Of a DNA stretch of 63,563 nucleotides, positions 50,405 to 58,112 are shown piece after piece. Below the pieces are notes generated by a model. The model searched no databases, was not told where the DNA came from, and saw only the letters and a program-made list of their open reading frames with translations. This stretch comes from a virus. Location of the stretch: positions 1 to 63,563 of IMG/VR virus record IMGVR_UViG_3300031240_000005; one strand, 5' to 3'. Position numbers and translations under genes: made by a program. Each line of letters starts with the position of its first letter. Positions within the stretch are counted from its first letter, which is position 1.

Positions 50405-51232
50405 CTAAACAGTTCTGAGTTTGTCCTTGATTTCCTTGATTGTATCAAAAGCCCGAGGATTTGTCAGGCCCTGATTCTTTTCGAAGCACAACCCTCTTTC
50501 GAGCAGGTCATACGTAGCTACGATCCGGGCACCTGGGATTGCTTGCCCTTGCGCGTCGCGCTCGTAGCCTAATAGCCAGCAATGGTCGGCAATTGACACT
50601 GCGGCGGTAACATCGTGGGTCACAACGATAAAGGTATTCTCTTCCCGAGTGTTGGCTGCTTCGACAATTGTGTTGCAGGCGATCTCGATGTTGATTAGGT
50701 CGAGACTAGCAAAGGGTTCGTCCATCAAGATCACGGGTTCCTTGCAGATCAGCATTTGCAGGATCGCCACTCTTTGTCTCTGGCCTCCTGAAAGCTGGCA
50801 CGGGTAAAGACGTGTCTTGTCCTCCAGCTCAAAATTCTTCAGGCCGTCCATGACCAAGGACTCGGCCTTCTTGGTGTCGGGCTCGTGAGCCAAAGCTGCC
50901 AACATCAAATTTCCCATAATGGTCCTGTGGGCGAACAGCGGGTAGTTCTGAGCTACGACTCCGATTTCTCCCGTATGTACTGGATGAAACCCCTTCGGGT
51001 CGGCCAGCAGAACCTGTCCATTATTCGGACGCTGCAGACCCGCGATGATTCGAAAGGTCTGTGTCTTACCCCGGCCTGAAGGACCAAGCAAAGCAACAAT
51101 CTGACCCTTAACCCTACCAGGAATAATCACGTCCTTGATCTCCGCGTTTACGTCTCGCAGAATCGGGCGACCGTCGTATTCAAGACTGATATTCTCGATT
51201 TTGAGCAGTGTGCTTCCGTAGGAGTAATTCAT
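50405..51232 (-). CDS. ABC transporter ATPase (nitrate/taurine/sulfonate class)
   Basis: Start chosen at ATG 51232, which overlaps the permease TGA. 275 aa with Walker A LLGPSGRGKTQT, Q-loop VAQNYPLF, signature LSGGQRQRVAI, Walker B VILMDEPFASLD and switch His VVTHD. A palindrome copy encodes PNNGQ after the Walker A helix. It powers the inner-membrane permease encoded next to it. Full motifs suggest an active enzyme, unusual for a phage. Confidence 0.93.
   Translation of the reverse strand: MNYSYGSTLLKIENISLEYDGRPILRDVNAEIKDVIIPGRVKGQIVALLGPSGRGKTQTFRIIAGLQRPNNGQVLLADPKGFHPVHTGEIGVVAQNYPLFAHRTIMGNLMLAALAHEPDTKKAESLVMDGLKNFELEDKTRLYPCQLSGGQRQRVAILQMLICKEPVILMDEPFASLDLINIEIACNTIVEAANTREENTFIVVTHDVTAAVSIADHCWLLGYERDAQGQAIPGARIVATYDLLERGLCFEKNQGLTNPRAFDTIKEIKDKLRTV
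51016..51030 (-). repeat. Dispersed palindrome copy 25
   Basis: GTCCATTATTCGGAC inside the ATPase gene. Confidence 0.65.
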
Positions 51233-52002
51233 CGAGCCTCCACAGTCAAAAACGCATACGGACATACCAGTCTCTTGGTCACACCGATACCCCAATCCTG
51301 GAACAACCCAAGGAGAAGGATGGTCCCCTGAATTCCAAACACCGCTGCCAAGCGGAAGTGGTGGTTCTGATCCATCAACATGGCACCGATGCCGCCTTCC
51401 GACCTGACTATTGATTCTACAAGAGTTAACAAAGCCCAACCCATCGCGGCGTTCTGGCGAACTACGTCGAACACCTTATCAAACTGCCCAAGAACTACAA
51501 CCTCCCACACAACCCGCCACTCGCTCATGTGCAGACACCGGGCCAGATCAAACTGCTCTTTCGGGATCGAGTTCAAAACATCAGCCATCGAGGTAACAAA
51601 GAACACGAAGATCGAGAACCCTAGAAGCGACAACTTCAGCTCGTGCCCGCTGCTGGCTAACAGGGTAAAGAAAAAGGTCAGACCCACCATAGACAGGAAT
51701 CTCAATTTACTAAGCAGGGCTACGACGGGCCTGAAAAACGGCATAACTGTTGCGTAAGAGAGCAGAAGGGAGACCAAAGAGGCAATCAGAATCGCTTCTA
51801 CGTTGAGTTGAAAACTGGTAATTAGCTCGGCCCCGAGGCCCTGCTGCCAAAGATCACTCAGGGCTCCGAGCACCTCCCCAGGTTTGGGGAGGAGCACGAA
51901 GGGGCTGAAGACCCAGAATAACAGAGCGACGGCGATCTGAGAAACAACCAGAATTCGGACCGAGTTTTTGTCCAGAACCGCGTTCGGAGAAAAGAGTTTC
52001 AT
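51229..52002 (-). CDS. ABC transporter permease (TauC/SsuC/NrtB-like)
   Basis: 257 aa with five or six membrane helices (ILVVSQIAVALLFWVFSPFV, ILIASLVSLLLSYATVMPFF, FSMVGLTFFFTLLA-like, LSLLGFSIFVFFVTSMADVL). The cytoplasmic EAA-type loop LARCLHMSEWRVVWEVVVLG with later G (AAMGWALLTLVESI) contacts the ATPase. It imports or senses a ligand delivered by the binding protein gene upstream. Confidence 0.88.
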   Translation of the reverse strand: MKLFSPNAVLDKNSVRILVVSQIAVALLFWVFSPFVLLPKPGEVLGALSDLWQQGLGAELITSFQLNVEAILIASLVSLLLSYATVMPFFRPVVALLSKLRFLSMVGLTFFFTLLASSGHELKLSLLGFSIFVFFVTSMADVLNSIPKEQFDLARCLHMSEWRVVWEVVVLGQFDKVFDVVRQNAAMGWALLTLVESIVRSEGGIGAMLMDQNHHFRLAAVFGIQGTILLLGLFQDWGIGVTKRLVCPYAFLTVEAR

Positions 52003-52094
52003 TACTTCCTTTTAAAGACTTTACAAAGATCGAGAATTACAAATCCCAAACACGATAAGTACAGAACCAAAAACACAGCGGCGGCGTAACGCAT
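52002..52094 (-). CDS. 30-aa membrane peptide in the transporter module
   Basis: ATG 52094; product MRYAAAVFLVLYLSCLGFVI and short basic tail. One membrane helix. It overlaps the permease start by one base and follows the binding protein, so it may be a small transporter subunit. Confidence 0.55.
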   Translation of the reverse strand: MRYAAAVFLVLYLSCLGFVILDLCKVFKRK

Positions 52095-52095
52095 G

Positions 52096-53901
52096 TTACT
52101 GTCCAATCTGGGAAATTTCTACGCGCCGATTGATCGCCTTACCCGAGGCTGTAGTGTTAGGGGCGATTGGATTTCCGGAGCCGTGACCAGCCACAGAGGC
52201 AAACCGAGAATCAGGGAAGCTAGATGGAGCTACTCTCTGGAAATATTCCTTAACGGCCTTGGCTCTGGCCGCACTAAGAGGGACGTTCACTGTATCGCTT
52301 CCCGAGTCGTCGGTGTACCCATCAATCGCCAAAGCAAGCTGAGAGTTGATTGCCAGAGAGTCCTTCAGTTCATTCAGAGCCGAAATACTTTCTGGTAGGA
52401 CTCGGTCACTTCCTGTAGCAAAATTGACATACACCGCCTTATGCCCAAGAACCTGACCTTGCGCTTGTGCTGTGTAGTCTACCTGCTCTGCGGTCGCTCC
52501 TTGAACATCGTTGGTATTCAGTAGGGATTGTGCCCCGAGGATGAACGAAGTATCTACCGCTTGGGGATAGGGAGGCACTGGGTTGTTCTTGAACAGTTCG
52601 GGATAGTTCAGGGTTGCGATCTTCCCGAAGGTCTCATACGTTGCTCGCATATTGTTGTTATGCTTACCATCCAACCCGAAGTAATTCACGTCATCTTCAA
52701 GATTGAACACGGCGGAGCCCCCCAACTTCTGTCCTGAAGCGTCCAAATAACTGGCGTAGGCTTTGTACCAGTAGTCCCCGTTCTGATCGTTATAGAGCTT
52801 GGCCGAGATGTTGCCCGCCGCCCTTCGAACGGTATCGAATGCCTTGACTTGGTCCGAGGCTTGGAAAGTCGCGGCCAGAAGACCGTTGACTTCATCGCGA
52901 TTATCGTTAAAGAACTTTTTGATTCCCAGAATCACCGCAGGCATCTGCGAAGCGTACTCGTGAGAAGAAATGATCTTAGTGGTTCCTGGACGACCATGAA
53001 CAGCCTGCTCATCTCCGGGGTACCATGTCACGACTCCATCGGGACAGACGTTCTTGGTTTCTCCTGTGGGATGACCATCCTTCACCACCTTGCGATCTTC
53101 GCAGCGGTTGGGAATGAAGACCTCAGTCACAGCTTTGATGTAGTCCTCGTCAGGGGCTGCAATCCAGTTTACTGCGTCAGGGTCATAGGTCTTCGGGTCT
53201 GGGTTGTTCTTCAGACCGTTCGAACCTTCGTAGTTCAAAGCGATGTTCCAGTCTCCGTCCCGAAGCACGCCGACGATGGTCTTGCCCTTCAGGGAGAGCG
53301 GGTTAGTCTTCCACTCGGCTGGGCCGAGAAGGGCGTCCTCACCGTTGGATCGACCGACCGCGCCAATAATAACCGCCTGATACTCGGGTCCCAGCTTCTT
53401 CAACTGCGGGTTAATGTCCGCCAACCACTGCCCACCGCCGTCACCCATGACCACGATAGCCTCGGCCCCGGTCGAGCAAGTTTTCTCTCCGTCATGCAAC
53501 TGCTTTGCGCAGGCAAGGAGGTCGGCTTTCATTTGAGAGTTGGAGTCTTCTCTATGAAGAGTGAGATTCACCCCATACTTCTCCATCAAAGAGTTGTGGG
53601 TGGTGTCAGGGCCACCGTTGGCGTAGATCAGGGAGAACATCGCATTCCATTCCCACACGTCGAACTGGGTGTGGGTCGCCGATACTGACGCTGGATTACC
53701 CGAGGGATAAGGAAGTGCGGTCACATTAGCGACCTGCGCCTCCTGTTGGGGCGGGAGTGAGACCCGCGTGGCGACTACGGCTTTCATAATCCCTGGAGTT
53801 GGGATCAGACCCCGCTGCATGGCAGTACGGAGCCCGAAGATTAGGGCGATTATTCCTAGACCGGCAAGAACTACCTTGGGTCCCTTCTTGAGTGCTGGCA
53901 T
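52096..53901 (-). CDS. Membrane-anchored ABC substrate-binding protein with C-terminal OmpA domain
   Basis: 601 aa from ATG 53901. Residues 8-25 are a membrane anchor (KVVLAGLGIIALIFGLRTAM) without a cleavage site. Residues about 75-460 form a two-lobe periplasmic binding fold (FDVWEWNAMFSLIYANGG, GAEAIVVMGDGGGQWLADIN, GKTIVGVLRDGDWNIALNYE). The last 115 are an OmpA-type peptidoglycan-binding domain: YVNFATGSDRVLPESISALN, GYTDDSGSDTVN, LSAARAKAVKEYF, GSGNPIAPN, GKAINRRVEI. It would tether the inner membrane to the cell wall. This pairing is unusual. Confidence 0.9.
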   Translation of the reverse strand: MPALKKGPKVVLAGLGIIALIFGLRTAMQRGLIPTPGIMKAVVATRVSLPPQQEAQVANVTALPYPSGNPASVSATHTQFDVWEWNAMFSLIYANGGPDTTHNSLMEKYGVNLTLHREDSNSQMKADLLACAKQLHDGEKTCSTGAEAIVVMGDGGGQWLADINPQLKKLGPEYQAVIIGAVGRSNGEDALLGPAEWKTNPLSLKGKTIVGVLRDGDWNIALNYEGSNGLKNNPDPKTYDPDAVNWIAAPDEDYIKAVTEVFIPNRCEDRKVVKDGHPTGETKNVCPDGVVTWYPGDEQAVHGRPGTTKIISSHEYASQMPAVILGIKKFFNDNRDEVNGLLAATFQASDQVKAFDTVRRAAGNISAKLYNDQNGDYWYKAYASYLDASGQKLGGSAVFNLEDDVNYFGLDGKHNNNMRATYETFGKIATLNYPELFKNNPVPPYPQAVDTSFILGAQSLLNTNDVQGATAEQVDYTAQAQGQVLGHKAVYVNFATGSDRVLPESISALNELKDSLAINSQLALAIDGYTDDSGSDTVNVPLSAARAKAVKEYFQRVAPSSFPDSRFASVAGHGSGNPIAPNTTASGKAINRRVEISQIGQ

Positions 53902-53911
53902 TTCTTCTCCT

Positions 53912-54952
53912 TTATCCGAGTAAATCGGCGTATTCGTTGGTTTTCTGTCCATTAATTGGAATCGGTACCGGCAGAGCCTTTTTCGTCTGGTCGGTGGTAA
54001 ACATCTGGAAGTCTGTAGTACCCGCAGTAAGAGCCTTTTGTTCGAACGCATTCAAAGCCTGGAGAGCCGAATCATCCACTGCGCCCGTCTCTACGTCCAT
54101 ACCGTTCATGAAGTTCTGACTAATACGCTGGAAGTCGTCCATCATTCCGAGTTGCGTGCTGACCGTATTCTCGATCTGGTCAAACGCCTGATCGTAGATA
54201 TCTTCCTCGGTCGCATTACCCTTGATTACTGCAAGGGCCTGCTTCATTGCCCCGAAGGCTGAGTTCGTGGTTTCATACTCGGTTTTCTTTTGGTCAATTT
54301 CGTCTTGCGTGTCTTCGATAAAGAAGTCTACGTTGGCGGCGTAGCGGGTCAGGAAGCTGTAAACCTTCTGGAGGCGTTCCAAGAGACTCTGGTAGCCGAT
54401 GTTCGACTGTTCGCGCCTTTGAGCTTTACGAGCCTGCTGTTTCATTGCAAGCTGCATTTGCAGTTGCTGAGTAGCATCTTGAGCGGACCCGGCCATCTTC
54501 TGAGCCTGAGAGGCCATTCCGAAGCCTTTGAGAGCGTCCGCATGGTTCTGGGCAATCACTCTCTTGAGTTTCGTAATGCTGCCATTGACCAGAGCGATCT
54601 GTTCGTTCATCTTGTCGCGGCGCTTTTTCATCTGCAACAGCTTATCCTGAATTATTTCAATCGGATAAACCGCAACAAACAAACTGGTCAGCTTCCGAAC
54701 TATCACGCGGAACATCAATTGCGGGCGCTTGCCGAATACGAGGTACAACCCAGCCCCAAGAATGCCGACCAAATAGGCCATGTGCAGGGTATCGATCAGC
54801 ATGTTCAACAGCCACGGAACGATCTCACCCCAGAAGAATATGCAGATCGCCGCAATCGCGGCATAGATCAGCATCGCGGTTTTTCCCTCGGGCCGAGACC
54901 AGAAGGACTTGAGATCGGTTGTGGAATCCGGAAGCGCAAGGTTAGCGGGCAC
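53912..54952 (-). CDS. Membrane coiled-coil protein of the transporter module (346 aa)
   Basis: Two membrane helices lie near the start (MLIYAAIAAICIFFWGEIVP and MAYLVGILGAGLYLVFGKRP). A long cytoplasmic coiled-coil rich in Gln/Lys/Ala follows (ITKLKRVIAQNHADALKGFG, QMQLAMKQQARKAQRREQSN), then helices up to the C-terminal NGQKTNEYADLLG. The layout recalls PspA/TelA-like stress proteins that assemble on the membrane. The order SBP-next suggests a partner of the transporter. Confidence 0.7.
   Translation of the reverse strand: MPANLALPDSTTDLKSFWSRPEGKTAMLIYAAIAAICIFFWGEIVPWLLNMLIDTLHMAYLVGILGAGLYLVFGKRPQLMFRVIVRKLTSLFVAVYPIEIIQDKLLQMKKRRDKMNEQIALVNGSITKLKRVIAQNHADALKGFGMASQAQKMAGSAQDATQQLQMQLAMKQQARKAQRREQSNIGYQSLLERLQKVYSFLTRYAANVDFFIEDTQDEIDQKKTEYETTNSAFGAMKQALAVIKGNATEEDIYDQAFDQIENTVSTQLGMMDDFQRISQNFMNGMDVETGAVDDSALQALNAFEQKALTAGTTDFQMFTTDQTKKALPVPIPINGQKTNEYADLLG
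53947..53961 (-). repeat. Dispersed palindrome copy 26
   Basis: GTCCATTAATTGGAA near the end of the membrane coiled-coil gene (encodes PINGQ). Confidence 0.65.
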
Positions 54953-54961
54953 GTTGTCTCC

Positions 54962-55558
54962 TTATGCCAGAAGGCTGGCGTACTTGGTTTGTTCTTGGCT
55001 GATTTCGTCGAGCCGGGTTTTGAGGGCCACGTCAAAGCGGTGTTGCGCGGCTTGGAGTTTCTGTTGCGCGGCGAAGGCTTCCTCGGTTAACTGCTTGACC
55101 TGTGCGGAAAGTTCCTGCGCCTTTTGATTTTTGGCGTCCACGTCCGTGGCGGTCTTGGCCTGAACGGTTTGGGAGAACTTGTCGGACTCCGCCTGAAGGG
55201 TGGACTTGACCTGATCGAACACGACGGATATAGCACTGGGATCAACACCGTCCAGAGCCTGTGCCTGTTTCAGGGCGATGCTGAACTTGGTCTTGTCATC
55301 CAGCGCAAGAGTAGCCATCGGTGCGAGATGCTTGTTGATCGCCTGAAACACCGAGGTCTGGGTAAAGTCGGTTTTGGCCAACAGCCGCTGGTAGGCATCG
55401 TCGCTGTGGTCTGCTGATTCGTTGACTTGGTCCGGAACCGCAACTGCTGCCTGATAGGGAACCGAAGTCGGGGCGACCTGGGGGGCAGGTGCGGCAACGG
55501 GTTTAGACTTCGGGGCTTCTTCCTCGAAGATTGCGCTGGTAAAGTCCTTGAGGTGCAT
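54962..55558 (-). CDS. Cytoplasmic coiled-coil protein of the transporter module (198 aa)
   Basis: First gene behind the promoter. Low-complexity Pro/Ala stretch (PKSKPVAAPAPQVAPTSVPY), then long coiled-coil (KAQELSAQVKQLTEEAFAAQ, QKLQAAQHRFDVALKTRLDE). No membrane helix. It may co-assemble with the membrane coiled-coil protein that follows. Confidence 0.7.
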   Translation of the reverse strand: MHLKDFTSAIFEEEAPKSKPVAAPAPQVAPTSVPYQAAVAVPDQVNESADHSDDAYQRLLAKTDFTQTSVFQAINKHLAPMATLALDDKTKFSIALKQAQALDGVDPSAISVVFDQVKSTLQAESDKFSQTVQAKTATDVDAKNQKAQELSAQVKQLTEEAFAAQQKLQAAQHRFDVALKTRLDEISQEQTKYASLLA

Positions 55559-55578
55559 ATTTTTCTCCGATGTTTTAC

Positions 55579-55607
55579 AGATTACAACAGAACTGGACAG
55601 ATGTCAA
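55579..55607 (-). promoter_or_regulatory. Consensus sigma70 promoter of the transporter module
   Basis: On the minus strand TTGACA (55602-55607), a 17-base spacer and TAATCT (55579-55584). It is the best-formed promoter in the window. It lies 21 bases before the coiled-coil start codon, with a ribosome site GGAGAA. Confidence 0.8.
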
Positions 55608-55613
55608 CTGGGG

Positions 55614-55630
55614 TTTCTCAAATTGAGAAA
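55614..55630. promoter_or_regulatory. Perfect operator-like palindrome
   Basis: TTTCTCAAATTGAGAAA, a perfect 8-1-8 palindrome seven bases upstream of the -35 hexamer. One base differs in the copy at 5951. A regulator bound here would activate or repress the module. It also lies just before the stop codon of the replication initiator. Confidence 0.7.
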
Positions 55631-55631
55631 G

Positions 55632-56747
55632 TCAAGCCAACGGATCGAACGCCTCGTCTTCTTCCTGCCGCGCCTTTTCCGATGCTGTTCGGTCGGCTTC
55701 TGCCTGTTCTTGGAGTTCCAGAACCTTAGCTTCTCGTTTCTTTGCCGCTATTTCTTTTTCAATTCGTTCTTCCCTGACGTTATAAGCCAGATCAGCAGCC
55801 TGTTGTGCAAATTTCCCCGCTAAAAAAGGGCCGTCTTTGGCTACGTCTTGCTTTCCAAACCACTCTTTGAATCCAGTTATGATCTCTTCTTGAGTGAATT
55901 CCTTCAACGCTTCGGATAGTCGAATTTTTTGTTTGTCTAGAAACGTTATTTCGCCTCCAGATGCCCTCGCGATAGAACGAGATAGTTCTATCACCTCTGG
56001 GTCCCTAGAAGACGCCTTGACCGCTCCAGCGTTCCCGGACAGCCTATCGGGCGCGACCTGGAGGTAGGCTGAAACGGGTCCGCGTAGGAAACGTTCGTCT
56101 GTAGATTCGGACAGCCACTCCTCGAAGTCTCTTACCACAGCTCCGACAGAATGAACTACTCCGAGAACCGCGATCTGATCCCATGTGTCTTTATAGCCCC
56201 CAGCTTTTAATCCAGAGGCTATACAAACTGCTTCAATTTCCTTCTTGATTTTCATTTCATCTCCTTCGTCATTTTTTAGCGCCGCAGGTTCCAAACCAAT
56301 CCTATCCAACCCATACCTATCCAAACCAATCCTAGAAGGACTAATCTGGATTTCTCTGGATTCATCCGGGACAAAATTATCCTGAAGAAACTCTTCGGGC
56401 GGCTGGGGCGGTAAATCCTTGTAACGGCTCCAGTGAGATTTTGGCGGGAGTCTCCCTGATTTTTCTATGCCAATCCAGTACCCCCACGTTTTATTTCCGT
56501 CTTTCCAGACTCCCAACAAGCCAACACGAATCATGTCGGCTAAAATGTCTCCCACCATTGTGGGCGTTATGTCATCTCGATTGAACGAGTAAACATCAGA
56601 CCACACGCGGTCCGTGTCCGCATCAAAGACCCCGTTGGCCTCTGCTAAAGGGATGAGATTGGCGTACTCTGCTCTGTGCGCGCGTTTCATCTGTTTTAAT
56701 TTGTGCGACCTCCAAAGGCTATTCCCATCAACGACTCTGGCTGGCAT
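55632..56747 (-). CDS. Replication initiator, DnaD-like (371 aa)
   Basis: A winged-helix-like N-terminus (LWRSHKLKQMKRAHRAEYAN, MVGDILADMIRVGLLGVWKD) is typical of phage replisome organisers. A linker holds the 5-residue repeats RIGLD/RYGLD/RIGLE that encode three DNA iterons. The C-terminal half has a conserved helical region (YKDTWDQIAVLGVVHSVGAV, VVRDFEEWLSE) and ends in a coiled-coil (AKKREAKVLELQEQAEADRT). It probably loads the helicase at an origin inside its own gene, as lambda O does. Confidence 0.7.
   Translation of the reverse strand: MPARVVDGNSLWRSHKLKQMKRAHRAEYANLIPLAEANGVFDADTDRVWSDVYSFNRDDITPTMVGDILADMIRVGLLGVWKDGNKTWGYWIGIEKSGRLPPKSHWSRYKDLPPQPPEEFLQDNFVPDESREIQISPSRIGLDRYGLDRIGLEPAALKNDEGDEMKIKKEIEAVCIASGLKAGGYKDTWDQIAVLGVVHSVGAVVRDFEEWLSESTDERFLRGPVSAYLQVAPDRLSGNAGAVKASSRDPEVIELSRSIARASGGEITFLDKQKIRLSEALKEFTQEEIITGFKEWFGKQDVAKDGPFLAGKFAQQAADLAYNVREERIEKEIAAKKREAKVLELQEQAEADRTASEKARQEEDEAFDPLA
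56289..56333 (-). repeat. Three 15-bp iterons inside the initiator gene (candidate origin)
   Basis: Minus-strand units AGGATTGGTTTGGAT, AGGTATGGGTTGGAT and AGGATTGGTTTGGAA lie head to tail with exact 15-bp spacing. They encode RIGLD, RYGLD and RIGLE. In-gene iterons of this kind mark initiator-binding sites in lambda-type origins. Confidence 0.7.
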
Positions 56748-57228
56748 TGTCTCGCCTTCTTTTTGCGATTAGGTGTGTTTTCTCTTCTTCAGATAACAGA
56801 GCACCCCATCTAAAGATATCCGAATTTTTAACATCATCAATGAAGGAATTTAACTCTTTCGGACCTCTTCGCCAAGATAATTCTAGGTCCATATCGATAC
56901 GGCGTCGGTCCTCACTTTTGATCGGAGTGGGAATGTATGGATAGTTTTCCAAGCGATGTTTGAGAAGGTGGTATTTGTCATTGTGGCTAAGATGCCCCAA
57001 ATAAATGGCTATTTCTGGTTCATAATGGAACCATTCCCCCCGTATTCTGCTGCTGGAAAACAGTCTGTGAAAATAGGTCTCTTTCGCGAGAGACCCCTCC
57101 TCGACGTGGATGATATCAAGAGCCAAAGGACACCCCGTTTGGAGGTCTTTAACTCGACTTTCCACGTCGTTCTTCGCGTACCCGATTTTTACGGGGCCGT
57201 TCCCCGCCCGAGCAAAATATATTGACAT
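56728..57228 (-). CDS. GIY-YIG-like nuclease (T5orf172/MUG113 type), 166 aa
   Basis: MSIYFARAGNGPVKIGYAKN carries a Y-x6-10-K-I-G-Y form of the GIY-YIG core. RVKDLQTGCPLALDIIHVEE and a Glu (AKETYFHRLFSSSRIRGEWF) give the conserved R, L-x-G and E-x-x-x-H-x-x-F-x-x-x-R-x-x-G-E-W-F pattern of this group. These enzymes are often free-standing. It overlaps the initiator start by 20 bases. Confidence 0.82.
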   Translation of the reverse strand: MSIYFARAGNGPVKIGYAKNDVESRVKDLQTGCPLALDIIHVEEGSLAKETYFHRLFSSSRIRGEWFHYEPEIAIYLGHLSHNDKYHLLKHRLENYPYIPTPIKSEDRRRIDMDLELSWRRGPKELNSFIDDVKNSDIFRWGALLSEEEKTHLIAKRRRDNASQSR

Positions 57229-57237
57229 AGTTTACCT

Positions 57238-57252
57238 GTCCATTAATCGGAC
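57238..57252 (-). repeat. Dispersed palindrome copy 27
   Basis: GTCCATTAATCGGAC containing the stop codon of the 55-aa zinc-ribbon gene, nine bases before the GIY-YIG start. Confidence 0.8.
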
Positions 57253-57410
57253 GCCTCGCTGTCCTTCTTCATGCACTTTTCGCACACCACAGGCTCGTCC
57301 CGATCCCCAGTATCCAAGGTCAGCCGCCCGCAGAGCAAGCACTGGTGCCTGTGGACTTCATCCCAGAAGACTGAGTGGTGCGGGGTTTTACGGTTTTTCG
57401 GTTCAGACAT
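57243..57410 (-). CDS. 55-aa zinc-ribbon protein
   Basis: ATG 57410 behind AAGGAG. HQCLLCGRLT and VVCEKCMKK give a four-Cys ribbon. Its TAA is in a palindrome copy. Function unknown. Confidence 0.6.
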   Translation of the reverse strand: MSEPKNRKTPHHSVFWDEVHRHQCLLCGRLTLDTGDRDEPVVCEKCMKKDSEASD

Positions 57411-57470
57411 CAAAACTCCTTGACAAGTTAAGCATAGTCATTTGGGGCCGCGTTGACCATCTATGAATAG

Positions 57471-57671
57471 TCATTTCTCCTCCAGCAGCTTCTTCCTTCG
57501 CAGATCAAACAGGTCCTTCAATGGCCCGTTTGCGACTACGGCGGTGTAGGGGTTGGGAAATTCGCAGGCAACGGCTTCCTCGAACTTGAGTTTCGTCAGT
57601 GCGTCCCGAACGCCTTTTTCATAGCCGCGTTTCTCTGCGTTGAGTATTACTTCGTATTCCATTAAACTCAT
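57471..57671 (-). CDS. Hypothetical 66-aa protein
   Basis: Helical and charged (YEVILNAEKRGYEKGVRDAL). No family recognised. Overlaps the following gene by four bases. Confidence 0.5.
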   Translation of the reverse strand: MSLMEYEVILNAEKRGYEKGVRDALTKLKFEEAVACEFPNPYTAVVANGPLKDLFDLRRKKLLEEK

Positions 57672-57904
57672 CGATACCCCCTCGGGCTGTCCATCAGAAA
57701 TTCTACAACAAACCCATTTCCGAAATGTTCGGATAAACGGTAGATTCTTCCATCCCCGTCCAGCCCCAGTATGTAGTCTCGATAGGTCAATAGTTGAACA
57801 AATCGATCTGGGTTGCTGTCTCTGACATATATCACTTTTGGCGGATTTGCCACGTAAACCTTACCCCTCAAAACACGCCACGCTTGTTTGATTTTTGTGA
57901 ACAT
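57668..57904 (-). CDS. Hypothetical 78-aa protein
   Basis: Start ATG 57904. Beta-rich domain (VYVANPPKVIYVRDSNPDRF, RDYILGLDGDGRIYRLSEHF). No family recognised. Confidence 0.5.
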   Translation of the reverse strand: MFTKIKQAWRVLRGKVYVANPPKVIYVRDSNPDRFVQLLTYRDYILGLDGDGRIYRLSEHFGNGFVVEFLMDSPRGYR

Positions 57905-57905
57905 C

Positions 57906-58112
57906 TCAACTCCCTTGGTTTCCGTTGTCGGTCGGGTCGTAGAACTCGCACAGGTCCTCAATGTCGTCTAGAGATGTTCCACCCCAGCGGATATAATCCG
58001 TCCCACCATCTGTGAAGGTTCCACAGGGACAAGCCGCGAAATCGTGTCGATGCTTGGACTCCAAAATCTGGCCACACTTCTTGCAGCGAATTCGGTTGTG
58101 TAAAATTGTCAT
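57906..58112 (-). CDS. 68-aa zinc-ribbon protein of the CKKCGxILES..HDFxxCxCG type
   Basis: ATG 58112. RIRCKKCGQILESKHRHDFA and ACPCGTFTDGGTDYIRWGGT match a small phage/bacterial ribbon family with a complete C-C-C-C site and D-GG-x-D-Y-x-R-x-GG end. Function unknown. It overlaps the nuclease gene by four bases. Confidence 0.7.
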   Translation of the reverse strand: MTILHNRIRCKKCGQILESKHRHDFAACPCGTFTDGGTDYIRWGGTSLDDIEDLCEFYDPTDNGNQGS

